Shown here in pieces: positions 8,569-16,802 of a DNA stretch of 55,628 bases. The stretch's first letter is position 1. Each line of letters starts with the position of its first letter. The stretch lies in assembly GCA_964578835.1 (NCBI GenBank), contig CAZOEL010000046.1, forward strand, positions 1-55,628, given 5' to 3'. The stretch is from CAZOEL01 sp964578835. GTDB taxonomy: Bacteria > Desulfobacterota > Syntrophobacteria > Syntrophobacterales > Syntrophobacteraceae. A program made the translations under genes and the position numbers. The notes under the pieces were generated by a model. That model was not told the DNA's origin. It saw only the letters and a list, made by a program, of their open reading frames with translations, and made no database searches.

Positions 8569-9906
8569 ATGAATGAGCTGAAGCTTGAAGATTTGCTTGC
8601 GGATAAGGCTAATTTAGAGAATATCCTCAACAATTTTATGGAAGGAATTATCGCCCACGATAAAGACAGGCGGATTCTTTTCTTCAACCGAGTTGCCGAA
8701 AATATCACCGGATATGCCAAGGATGAGGTCCTGGGAAAGGACTGCCATGTTGTTTTCGGCAATCCTTTCTGTGGAAGCCGTTGCTCATTTTGTGGAGAGG
8801 CGCCCAATTCTCTGAAGAACATGACTTATCCGCTCAATTTCATCAATAAGAGAGGCGAGCTTCGCCGAATCGAAATGTCGGTGACCGGAATGACCGACGA
8901 TCATGGCTGTTTTGTCGGTGTTCTTGCGGCGTTTCGCGACTTGACCGATCTTATCGGACTGAAGAGTCGCCTTGGCGAGCTGACGAGCTTTTCGGGCATC
9001 ATCGGCAAAGACCATAAGATGATCCAGATCTTCGAGCAGATAAGAGAGCTTGCTACAAACGACTATCCCGTCCATATAAACGGGGAGACGGGAACCGGGA
9101 AAGAGTTGGTCGCATCCGCCATCCATAATGAGAGCAAAAGAGGCGCCGGAGCGTTTGTGCCCGTTAACTGCGGAGCGCTCCCCGAAGGACTGATCGAAAG
9201 CGAGCTTTTCGGACATGTCAAAGGCGCCTTTTCAGGGGCTATACGGGATAAGAAGGGTCGCTTCGAGCTTGCGCATGGCGGAACCATATTTCTGGATGAG
9301 ATTGCTGATCTGCCTAAAGCGATGCAAGTCAAGCTATTGCGCGTTCTGCAGGAAGGGTCTCTCGAACGGGTGGGAGCGGAAAGAAGCGTCTCGGTGGATG
9401 TGAGGGTAATCAGCGCTACCAATAAGGATCTAAGGAAAGAGGTTGAAAAACAGAACTTCAGGGAAGATCTTTTCTACCGTTTGAACGTAGTGCCGGTTTC
9501 ACTGCCGCCTCTCCGAGAGCGCCGAAACGATATCCCGCTATTGGTTGCGCATTTCCTCGAACAGGCCGCGAAGCGCGGCTCCAAGTCGCTCGGTCTGTCG
9601 AAAGACGCCCTTTCGGTCATGATGGATTACTCGTGGCCTGGAAACGTTCGAGAGCTTCAGAATGCGGTGCATTTTGCCATCGTCAAATCGAAAGGCAGGC
9701 TCATTCACCCGGAAGATCTTCCCATAGAACTGCGCCGCACGGACTATATCAAGCCGACTCCCGGTCCTTCTAAGAAGCTCAACCCCGATACCGTCATGGC
9801 CGCGCTCAAGGAGAGCGGCGGGAATAAGTCCAAGGCGGCGAAAATACTCGGTGTCGGACGGGCGACCCTCTACCGCTTCCTAGAGGAGATGCCGGCTGTT
9901 TCATGA
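8569..9906 (+). CDS. Sigma-54-dependent activator with cysteine-rich PAS domain
   Basis: An NtrC-class enhancer-binding protein in three parts. PAS sensor (about 15-130): carries four cysteines, C59, C68, C72 and C75 in the pattern C-x8-C-x3-C-x2-C. AAA+ domain (about 140-375): Walker A GETGTGK, Walker B TIFLDE, sigma-54 contact loop GAFSGA instead of the usual GAFTGA (a conservative change), and R-finger region FREDLFYRLNV. Fis-type HTH (about 400-445): NKSKAAKILGVGRATLYRFL. It has no receiver domain, so sensing is by the PAS domain. The ATG at 8569 is preferred over the TTG at 8563. Its stop codon lies within the first of two palindromes, and a sigma-54 promoter, a small ORF, rubrerythrin and cydAB follow. 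A role in oxygen or redox response is inferred from this context. Confidence 0.92.
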   Translation: MNELKLEDLLADKANLENILNNFMEGIIAHDKDRRILFFNRVAENITGYAKDEVLGKDCHVVFGNPFCGSRCSFCGEAPNSLKNMTYPLNFINKRGELRRIEMSVTGMTDDHGCFVGVLAAFRDLTDLIGLKSRLGELTSFSGIIGKDHKMIQIFEQIRELATNDYPVHINGETGTGKELVASAIHNESKRGAGAFVPVNCGALPEGLIESELFGHVKGAFSGAIRDKKGRFELAHGGTIFLDEIADLPKAMQVKLLRVLQEGSLERVGAERSVSVDVRVISATNKDLRKEVEKQNFREDLFYRLNVVPVSLPPLRERRNDIPLLVAHFLEQAAKRGSKSLGLSKDALSVMMDYSWPGNVRELQNAVHFAIVKSKGRLIHPEDLPIELRRTDYIKPTPGPSKKLNPDTVMAALKESGGNKSKAAKILGVGRATLYRFLEEMPAVS

Positions 9907-9938
9907 TACACTTCTGTATCGTGTTGTCTCATGAAACA
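9897..9938. promoter_or_regulatory. Two tandem 14-base palindromes, candidate enhancer sites
   Basis: TGTTTCATGATACA (9897-9910) and TGTCTCATGAAACA (9925-9938) share the symmetric consensus TGTNTCATGANACA and are centred 28 bases apart. The outer halves also form a perfect 10-base inverted repeat, and GATACA/TGTATC pair around CTTC. No U-tract follows. The first site overlaps the stop codon of the activator gene. They lie about 220-260 bases upstream of a sigma-54 promoter, the usual placement for activator-binding sites. Confidence 0.6.
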
Positions 9939-10155
9939 TCGCTCTGTTGCATCGATCTCCAGAATTCGGGTGAAGGACATGGAATTCCCCAATTTCAATC
10001 GGCTTCGAAGGATCCTTGGCAGCTGCGCGTCAAAGTGGAAGTGTCTCAAGTTGTCTCTTTTTCGATCGAACGCTTTTCTTCCCCGCGATCCTCTGCGTTT
10101 TCTAATTCACTGTAATCAATAATTTTCCAAGAATATCTTTCGCGATCTGTTATCT

Positions 10156-10171
10156 TGGTGCAGAGCTTGCT
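10156..10171 (+). promoter_or_regulatory. Sigma-54 (-24/-12) promoter
   Basis: TGGTGCAGAGCTTGCT has GG at 10157-10158 and GC at 10169-10170, separated by exactly 10 bases, with TTGC complete; it matches TGGCAC-N5-TTGCW apart from the CA of the -24 box. A start near 10182 would transcribe the small ORF at 10229 and rubrerythrin. It is the only such site I noticed in this block. Confidence 0.6.
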
Positions 10172-10228
10172 TCATGGATAGATCCAACAGGAATTGAGGG
10201 AAACTATATCCATGGAGGATATGGCTCT

Positions 10229-10441
10229 ATGAAGCGCTGCAATGAAGTAATACAAAAGACTCTCGATCTGGCGCAACGCATGGCTGCAATTGCCGACGAG
10301 GGTGAGATGGTCCGGGAGGACGTCGGTTGCGGAGTTCTCTTTGGCGTTTTGAGGGATTCGGCTTACAAGATTGGAAGGCTGGCGGAAGAGGAAAAGGAAG
10401 CGCATATAAGAAAAGGCTGGTGGCCGGAGAATAATCTTTAG
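10229..10441 (+). CDS. Small hypothetical protein upstream of rubrerythrin
   Basis: A 70-residue, probably helical protein beginning MKRCNEVIQKTLDLAQRMAAIAD and ending with the aromatic motif KGWWPENNL. It has an excellent GGAGGA 9 bases before the ATG. It has two cysteines (C4 and the C in DVGCGVLF) and no signal peptide. I do not recognise a named family. It is the first gene after the sigma-54 promoter and lies 45 bases before rubrerythrin, which suggests co-expression in oxygen defence. Confidence 0.75.
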   Translation: MKRCNEVIQKTLDLAQRMAAIADEGEMVREDVGCGVLFGVLRDSAYKIGRLAEEEKEAHIRKGWWPENNL

Positions 10442-10486
10442 CCCCAAACTTTAAACTAATTACAATCAACAAAGGAGGAAAATCAG

Positions 10487-10984
10487 ATGGGGACCAAAAC
10501 TGAACAGAATCTCATGGATGCTTTTGCTGGGGAATCTCAAGCCAACCGCAAATATCTCGCCTATGCCAAACAAGCAGAAAAAGAAGGTCACCCACAGGTC
10601 GCAAAGCTCTTCAGAGCCGCCGCGGAAGCGGAAACGGTCCATGCCCATGCGCATCTTAGAGCGCTGGGAAAGGTAAAGAGCACCGCTGAAAACCTCAAGG
10701 ACGCAATAGCCGGAGAGACTCACGAATTTAAGGAGATGTATCCGCCCATGATCAACGCGGCCAAAGAAGAAGGCAACAAGGCGGCTGAGCGCAGCTTCGA
10801 TTACGCCAACCAGGTGGAAAACATCCATGCGGATCTTTACCAGAAAGCTCTTGATAATATGGGCTCGCTTCCCGAAGTGGATTATTACGTCTGCTCTGTT
10901 TGCGGATATACCTGCGAAAGCGCGCCGCCCGACAAATGCCCCGTGTGCAATTCAGCCGCCAGCGCGTTCTTTAAAGTGGCCTAA
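10487..10984 (+). CDS. rbr: Rubrerythrin
   Basis: A peroxide-reducing non-haem di-iron protein of anaerobes. The ferritin-like domain supplies carboxylate and histidine ligands (for example FAGESQANRKY, AAAEAETVHAH, AIAGETHEFKEMYP and VENIHADLY). The C-terminal rubredoxin-like domain has two CxxC knuckles (CSVCGY and CPVCNS) binding one iron. The 165-residue length and domain order are typical of short rubrerythrins. AAAGGAGG precedes the ATG. It sits between a sigma-54-controlled small gene and cydAB, forming an oxygen and peroxide defence set. Confidence 0.95.
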   Translation: MGTKTEQNLMDAFAGESQANRKYLAYAKQAEKEGHPQVAKLFRAAAEAETVHAHAHLRALGKVKSTAENLKDAIAGETHEFKEMYPPMINAAKEEGNKAAERSFDYANQVENIHADLYQKALDNMGSLPEVDYYVCSVCGYTCESAPPDKCPVCNSAASAFFKVA

Positions 10985-11159
10985 TCCTCAGGACCCCACA
11001 AGTCATAATCAGGCATGAGAATATCAGGAGATGTTTATGGGCTGGAAGCTGTGCAGAGACCCTCATCATGGCTTTCGACTCCCCGTCTCCTATATTCTCG
11101 CTGAAGAAACGGGAGAATGGCGTTAATCCTGTTTGGAGTCGGGAAAGGAGCAACATAGT

Positions 11160-12491
11160 ATGGACGCTTTGATGTTATCGCGCCTTCAATTTGCAGCCGC
11201 AACCTTTTTCCATTTCCTCTTCGTTCCCCTTACCCTTGGCCTTTCCATTCTTATCGCCATAATGGAGACCTACTATGTGAGGACAGGGGACGAGGAGTAT
11301 AAACGAATGGCAAAGTTTTGGGGAAAGCTCTTCCTCATAAACTTTGCAATCGGCATTGTCACCGGCATCACTCTCGAGTTCCAGTTCGGAACCAATTGGT
11401 CCAGATACTCCAAATACGTGGGAGACATTTTCGGTTCGCTGCTGGCAATCGAGGCAACTGTGGCGTTCTTCCTGGAAAGCACATTCATAGCCGTTTGGGC
11501 TTTCGGCTGGAACAAGCTTTCTCCCAAAGCGCACGCGGTTAGCATCTGGCTTGTGGCCCTGGCTGCAAACACCTCAGCTTTGTGGATACTCATCGCAAAC
11601 GGCTGGATGCAGAACCCTGTCGGTTATGAGATCAGAAACGGAAGAGCCGAGCTCACAGACTTTTTCGCAGTAATCACTAACCCTTTCGCCATGCACCAGA
11701 TTGTCCATACGCTAGGCGCGGCATATATTCTGGGCGGCTTTTTCGTGATGGCGATCAGCGCCTATCATCTGCTTCGCAAACAGAATATTTCATTCTTTAA
11801 AAGATCTTTTCGCATTGCTTTGACTTTTGCTCTCATCTTTTCGGTTGGAGAAGTCCTGCACGGGCATGTGCATGGAGGAGAGGTCGCCAGAGTGCAGCCC
11901 ACAAAGCTGGCGGCCATGGAATCGCTTTGGGAAACGAGAGCGGCTGCGCCGCAGTATTTATTTTTGATCCCTGATGTGGAAAATGAACGCAATCATGTCG
12001 AGCTCTTCGGCTTTGAAGGCGCTCTCAGCATGCTCGCTTATCATGATCCAACGGCTACCGTGAAGGGCTTGAAAGATTTTCCAAAGGAAGAGAGGCCTCC
12101 GGTGCTCCTGACCTTTCTCTCCTTCAGAATAATGATCGTTCTCGGCTTTACTTTCGTCGTTCTCACCATGATTGGATGGCTCAAGCGGAACAACCTCGAG
12201 AACAGTCCGGGTTATCTCAAGGCGATGATATACGCCGTGCCTCTTCCCTATATCGCCTGCCAGGCGGGATGGGCGGTGGCGGAGGTCGGCCGGCAGCCCT
12301 GGGTGGTCTATGGAGTGATGAAGACTGCAGACGCGGTCTCGCCGGTCAGCGACAGCCAGGTTCTTTTCTCATTCCTCGCTCTCGTTGGGATCTACACGAT
12401 TCTTGGGATTGTCGCCTTTTATCTCCTGATCAGTTATGCCCGCAAGGGACCTCAGCCGCAGACAACGATGTTCGAAAAAGGGAGGGCTTAA
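11160..12491 (+). CDS. cydA: Cytochrome bd ubiquinol oxidase subunit I
   Basis: Membrane quinol oxidase subunit carrying haems b558, b595 and d. The sequence starts MDALMLSRLQFAAATFFHFLFVPLTLG with the haem-ligand histidine at residue 18, has about nine hydrophobic helices, and contains the GWAVAEVGRQPW motif. At about 443 residues it has a short Q-loop compared with E. coli. The frame is open from a TTG at 11133, but AAAGGAG before the ATG at 11160 fixes the start. In a strict anaerobe the enzyme most likely scavenges oxygen. cydB follows after 3 bases. Confidence 0.96.
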   Translation: MDALMLSRLQFAAATFFHFLFVPLTLGLSILIAIMETYYVRTGDEEYKRMAKFWGKLFLINFAIGIVTGITLEFQFGTNWSRYSKYVGDIFGSLLAIEATVAFFLESTFIAVWAFGWNKLSPKAHAVSIWLVALAANTSALWILIANGWMQNPVGYEIRNGRAELTDFFAVITNPFAMHQIVHTLGAAYILGGFFVMAISAYHLLRKQNISFFKRSFRIALTFALIFSVGEVLHGHVHGGEVARVQPTKLAAMESLWETRAAAPQYLFLIPDVENERNHVELFGFEGALSMLAYHDPTATVKGLKDFPKEERPPVLLTFLSFRIMIVLGFTFVVLTMIGWLKRNNLENSPGYLKAMIYAVPLPYIACQAGWAVAEVGRQPWVVYGVMKTADAVSPVSDSQVLFSFLALVGIYTILGIVAFYLLISYARKGPQPQTTMFEKGRA

Positions 12492-12494
12492 GAG

Positions 12495-13532
12495 ATGCTT
12501 GAATCGATCTGGTTTGCTCTTTGGGGGATTTTGTGGGCGGTTTACTTTGCCCTGGATGGCTTCGATCTGGGGCTGGGAACGCTCATGCCCGTTCTTTCAA
12601 AAAACGAAGTCGACAGACGCATGATTTACAGCAGCATAGGACCGTTCTGGGATGGGAACGAAGTCTGGCTGATCACCGCAGGCGGCGTGACCTTCGCCGC
12701 ATTTCCGACCGCTTACGCTGTCATGTTCAGCGGCTTATATTCGGCTCTCATGCTGATTCTCTTTGCGCTCATTTTGCGGGGCGTCGCCATTGAGTTCAGA
12801 GGTAAGGTCGAAAATGCCCGTTGGAAGGCTATCTGGGACATTTGTCTCACTATCGGAAGCTTTCTCCCTGCATTGCTTTTTGGAGTGGCCTTCGCCAATA
12901 TTTTTCAGGGAATTCCAATTGACGGGGAAGGCATATTCAAGGGAACGCTTTTTTCTTTGCTCAATCCTTACGGACTGTTCGGCGGGGTGCTGTTTGTCCT
13001 CTTGTTCATGGTGCATGGCGCCTTATGGCTTGCGGTGAAGACCGAAGGGCCTTTGCACGAGAGGGCCGGATCGGTTGCGGCAAAGCTTTGGATAGCGCTG
13101 GCGATCGTCGCAGTCGGTTTTTTGATCGCCACATGGTTTTCCACCCGGCTTTATGACAACTACATACAAAACCCCTTCTTTTTTGTGGTTCCTTCCATAC
13201 TGATCCCGCTGCTTGCCGTCGGCGGCCTGGTCATGACGCGGGTCTTCATGGCAAAAGACAAGTGGTGGAACGCCTGGTACGCATCCGGCGCAACCATTAT
13301 CGGCGTGACTCTTTTTGGCGTCGTGGGACTTTACCCCAACCTTCTGCCTTCTAGTCTGGATCCCTCTTTCAACGTCACGGTATTCAACTCTGCTTCGAGC
13401 CAGCTCACCTTGAAAATCATGCTTGGAGTAGCGCTGACCTTCGTACCCATCGTGCTCGTCTATCAGATCTGGGTCTATAGACTCTTCAGAGAGAAAGTGC
13501 GCGAAGAAGACGTGGGCTACGAGGTCTACTAA
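12495..13532 (+). CDS. cydB: Cytochrome bd ubiquinol oxidase subunit II
   Basis: Partner of CydA. It begins with the family signature WFALWGILWAVYFALDGFDLG and contains GPFWDGNEVWLITAGG and FAAFPTAYA. It has about eight or nine hydrophobic helices. The 345-residue length is normal. It is 3 bases downstream of cydA and ends in a strong terminator at 13561. No cydX or cydDC genes are visible nearby, so haem assembly factors must be elsewhere. Confidence 0.96.
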   Translation: MLESIWFALWGILWAVYFALDGFDLGLGTLMPVLSKNEVDRRMIYSSIGPFWDGNEVWLITAGGVTFAAFPTAYAVMFSGLYSALMLILFALILRGVAIEFRGKVENARWKAIWDICLTIGSFLPALLFGVAFANIFQGIPIDGEGIFKGTLFSLLNPYGLFGGVLFVLLFMVHGALWLAVKTEGPLHERAGSVAAKLWIALAIVAVGFLIATWFSTRLYDNYIQNPFFFVVPSILIPLLAVGGLVMTRVFMAKDKWWNAWYASGATIIGVTLFGVVGLYPNLLPSSLDPSFNVTVFNSASSQLTLKIMLGVALTFVPIVLVYQIWVYRLFREKVREEDVGYEVY

Positions 13533-13560
13533 GGATACTCCGTCTACGATAATACTCTGC

Positions 13561-13598
13561 AGGAGAGGCGTCCGGAATCCCCGACGCCTCTCCTTTTT
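13561..13598 (+). terminator. Intrinsic terminator of cydAB
   Basis: A perfect 12-base stem (13561-13572 with 13583-13594) around a 10-base loop is followed directly by a run of T. This is a textbook rho-independent terminator ending the cydAB transcript. Confidence 0.92.
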
Positions 13599-13685
13599 AT
13601 TTGCATGGAAAAGGATAGTATACTATCCGGATGATCAAATATTGGAAATTGACAAAGTAAGGTCCATTGGAAAGAAGGAAGAAGC

Positions 13686-14420
13686 ATGTCATCGACAGAT
13701 AAAGGAATTGAGCAAATAGAGCTTGATAAACGGATCATCTTCGCTCTCGATGTGGAAAGCCCGAAAGAAGCCAGGGAATGGGTGGAAAAGCTCGACGAGC
13801 ATGTCAAGTTCTTTAAGGTGGGGTTGCAGCTCTTTTTAGCGGGCGGATTCGAGATTATCGACTGGATCGTTAAAAGAAACCTGGAAGTCATGGTGGATCT
13901 CAAGTTTTTCGATGTTCCCCAGACAGTCGCCTCGGCGGTTGCTCAGCTCAAGGATCGGGGTATTTCCCTTACGACGGTCCACGGCAACGACGCGATGTTG
14001 AAAGCCGCGGTAGACGCCGCCCATGGCGTGAAAATCCTTGCCGTGACTGTGCTTACCAGCCTTGATCAAGGGGATGTCAAAGACCTTGGCTTCGCATGCT
14101 CTGTAGAGGACCTTGTTCTCTCGAGAGCCAGACGCGCAATCAGCATGGGCTGCGATGGCGTTGTTTCCTCAGGTTTGGAAGCCCCTCGCCTTAGAGGAGA
14201 GCTTGGAGACAAATTCCTTATCATTGTGCCGGGGGTGCGTCCCGTGGAAAATCGATCGGATGACCAAAAAAGGATCGTCGACGTGAGGACTGCGTTTCTC
14301 GATGGCGCCAGCTACGTCGTTGTTGGGCGCCCGATAAAGAGAGCGGACGATCCTTTGGCGGTGGTCGCCCGGATGCAGAAGGATATTGCGCTCGCTCTGA
14401 GTGATAGAAAAGGACGCTGA
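13686..14420 (+). CDS. pyrF: Orotidine 5'-phosphate decarboxylase
   Basis: Converts OMP to UMP, the last step of de novo pyrimidine synthesis. The catalytic block VMVDLKFFDVPQTV carries the D-x-K-x-x-D residues, with FALDVES near the start and VPGVRP and YVVVGRPI at the phosphate site. 244 residues, group I bacterial type. A GAAGGAAGAAG Shine-Dalgarno precedes the ATG. It appears to be a single gene between the cydB terminator and a 263-base gap containing only AT-rich palindromic sequence near 14465. Confidence 0.95.
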   Translation: MSSTDKGIEQIELDKRIIFALDVESPKEAREWVEKLDEHVKFFKVGLQLFLAGGFEIIDWIVKRNLEVMVDLKFFDVPQTVASAVAQLKDRGISLTTVHGNDAMLKAAVDAAHGVKILAVTVLTSLDQGDVKDLGFACSVEDLVLSRARRAISMGCDGVVSSGLEAPRLRGELGDKFLIIVPGVRPVENRSDDQKRIVDVRTAFLDGASYVVVGRPIKRADDPLAVVARMQKDIALALSDRKGR

Positions 14421-14683
14421 TCTCTCGTAAAAGCGGCGACTATTCATTGATGGCAACATCCTAATATATTATAATTAGAAGCTAAAAGGGATACTTGGAG
14501 CTCCCTCCGCAAGCAATGAGCTGCGTATCTGAGCAATGATTATCATGATGATTGAGATCTTGTAGCAGTCCGGGCTGTTGCTCCTGAAGGACGGCCCACG
14601 CCCCGACATCCCGCCTGAGAGGCGGCGATGAGGATATTCATCGGGCATGGCTTCAACTTTTGTAAACCGATCGGGATAGAGTC

Positions 14684-15961
14684 ATGATAATCAGGCCGAC
14701 AGAAGTCACCGGATCTCTTCTCACCATCGGAGACGAAATCCTTCTGGGCGACATACCCAACGGTAATGCCCATTACATTGCCTCCATCCTCCGTTCCAGA
14801 GGATTCCGATTAGACCGGATATTTACGGTTGGAGACTGCGAAGAAGAAATCATGGAGGTTTTGTCTCATTGCATGGAAAAATGCCATTTCCTCATTGTAA
14901 CGGGAGGACTGGGGCCCACTGATGACGACAGAACCTGCGAGGCCGTGTCGAAGGCTTTCGAGCTTCCTTTAGCCCTGGATCAAGCGTATTTGAATTGGCT
15001 TCAGAAGAGGCTCAAGGAATTTGGGATATCCTGGTCGGAGCATGTCGCCAGAATGGCTCATATGCCTCTGGGAGCTGTGAAACTGGGCATGGACATGGCG
15101 GGTTTTTTCATAGAGCACCGCAAGATTCCCTGTTATTTTCTGCCGGGAGTGCCGCACGAGATGAAGATTTTATTGTCTCAGATGGTGCTTCCCGACCTGG
15201 AGGAGCGGTTTCCGAACCGGTTATTCTTTGCCAAGCATGTGCTGCGCGTCCAGGGCCTTGCGGAATCCGAGCTCAACCGACGTCTGAAGGATTTGGATTG
15301 CAGCGATGAATTCGAGGCTCAGATAGGGTATTTGCCCCAGATCGGTGAAAACTGGGTGACCCTGCTTGTTTCCGGGGACTCCGAGGAGGCTGCTCGAGCG
15401 CGAGTGCTTCAGGCGGAGGAGAAGGTTATCTTACGACTCGGTTCTGAGCATATCAGCGGTCACAATGACGAGTGCCTCGAAAAGGTGGTGGGCCGACAGC
15501 TGCGCGAGCGAGGATGGAAATTGTCGGTTGCCGAATCATGCACGGGAGGTTTGCTATCGGGAAAGATCACCTCCGTATCGGGAGCTTCCGACTATTTTGA
15601 CAGAGGGTTCATAACTTACAGCAATCAGGCGAAAATGGACCTCCTCGATGTGCCGGAGAAGCTTCTCCAAGCGCATGGCGCCGTGAGCGCTCCCGTTGCG
15701 GAAGCCATGGCTCGAGGCGCATGTCTCAACGCCGGCGCCGACGTCGCCCTTGCCATTACCGGCATAGCCGGACCGACAGGAGGGAGCAGGGAAAAGCCGG
15801 TCGGCACGGTTTTCATCGCGTGCGCAACTCCGGAAAAGGTAATCGTTGAAAGGCATCTTTTCGGCGGTGAGAGAGAGTACATTCAGGAAAGCTCGGCCCA
15901 GGCCGCGCTGGTGCTTCTTTGGAGGACATTGTCGTATGATCCGAACATTCATAGCCATTGA
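14684..15961 (+). CDS. cinA: CinA family protein (MoaB-like/NMN amidohydrolase-like)
   Basis: Two domains: an N-terminal MoCF-like domain (about 1-180) with LTIGDEILLGDIPN and VTGGLGPTDDD, which in CinA has ADP-ribose pyrophosphatase activity, and a C-terminal PncC-like NMN deamidase domain (about 265-420) with SVAESCTGGLLSGKITS and ITGIAGPTGGS. It takes part in pyridine-nucleotide recycling. The 425-residue length is standard. The 3' end overlaps thpR by 26 bases; recA follows, the familiar cinA-thpR-recA order. Confidence 0.94.
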   Translation: MIIRPTEVTGSLLTIGDEILLGDIPNGNAHYIASILRSRGFRLDRIFTVGDCEEEIMEVLSHCMEKCHFLIVTGGLGPTDDDRTCEAVSKAFELPLALDQAYLNWLQKRLKEFGISWSEHVARMAHMPLGAVKLGMDMAGFFIEHRKIPCYFLPGVPHEMKILLSQMVLPDLEERFPNRLFFAKHVLRVQGLAESELNRRLKDLDCSDEFEAQIGYLPQIGENWVTLLVSGDSEEAARARVLQAEEKVILRLGSEHISGHNDECLEKVVGRQLRERGWKLSVAESCTGGLLSGKITSVSGASDYFDRGFITYSNQAKMDLLDVPEKLLQAHGAVSAPVAEAMARGACLNAGADVALAITGIAGPTGGSREKPVGTVFIACATPEKVIVERHLFGGEREYIQESSAQAALVLLWRTLSYDPNIHSH

Positions 15962-16514
15962 CCTCCCGGATGCGGTTCGGGACTCTCTGCGAAGCCTTGA
16001 GCAAGAGCTTCTGAAGACGCAGGCTCCCGTTTCCTGGGTAAAGCCCGAGAGCGTTCACCTGACCATAAAATTCCTGGGCAATGTGGCGCCTGAGCAAATA
16101 TCGAGCATTCAGGAAGCCATGCGGGAAGTTGCGGCGGCGACGGTTCCGTTTCGGATCAAGCCCCTGGGCTGTGGCGCGTTTCCTTCCATCAAGCAGATGA
16201 GGGTTGTCTGGGTTGGGCTGCGCGGTTTCTCCGAAGATAGCGAGCCGCTTCTTAAGCTGCAGCAGGCAATGGAAAAGACCCTGGCGCCCATGGGCTTTAA
16301 AGAGGAAGATCGGCCCTTCAAGCCTCACTTGACGCTCGGACGGGTGAAGGGTAGGCGGCATCTGCGGGAGCTTCAGGAAATTATTATGGCTAATCAGGCG
16401 TTTGAGGCGGAAGCTTTTGACGTTGACAAGGTTGTGTTGTATAAAAGCGAGTTACGCCCGGAGGGGGCTCGTTACTCGCAGTTGTATCGAGCAGAGTTTT
16501 CCGGAGCTGTTTGA
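15936..16514 (+). CDS. thpR: RNA 2',3'-cyclic phosphodiesterase (2H family)
   Basis: A 2H-phosphoesterase related to the archaeal/bacterial 2'-5' RNA ligase LigT. It opens 2',3'-cyclic phosphates. Both HxTx motifs are visible: HLTIKFLG and HLTLGRVK. The frame is open from 15846, but the family N-terminus MIRTFIAIDLP and a GGAGG about 10 bases upstream place the start at 15936, overlapping cinA. 192 residues. Confidence 0.93.
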   Translation: MIRTFIAIDLPDAVRDSLRSLEQELLKTQAPVSWVKPESVHLTIKFLGNVAPEQISSIQEAMREVAAATVPFRIKPLGCGAFPSIKQMRVVWVGLRGFSEDSEPLLKLQQAMEKTLAPMGFKEEDRPFKPHLTLGRVKGRRHLRELQEIIMANQAFEAEAFDVDKVVLYKSELRPEGARYSQLYRAEFSGAV

Positions 16515-16593
16515 TTCTGAATTGACGACAACAGGTGGGGGTACTGAAGGCAGCCAGGGAACATTATAGACCCGAGGTTGCGGATTTGACTCT

Positions 16594-16609
16594 CCGGCGG
16601 TTCTGCCGG
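16594..16609 (+). terminator. Weak hairpin after thpR
   Basis: CCGGC and GCCGG (16594-16598, 16605-16609) enclose a 6-base loop and are followed by an AT-rich ATTATTCT. The stem is only 5 base pairs, so this is a tentative terminator separating thpR from recA. Confidence 0.35.
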
Positions 16610-16802
16610 ATTATTCTAGATAGCAGCAGATTCAGCGCCTTTGAAGACTTCTTTCCGATTCGACCGCTCGTTTGAATCTCAGCGGAACGCTGTGGCGTTT
16701 TCTCGAACCCGTGAGTATTTAAATCTACATCATCGAACGATTTGTCGCCACCGGCAGCTGGCCGTAAACACGAACCATATAAATTGTAAAGGAGCCCCGT
16801 TT

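Noticed and set aside
16515..16802. LexA box upstream of recA
   Set aside because: No convincing dyad of a known LexA type was found.
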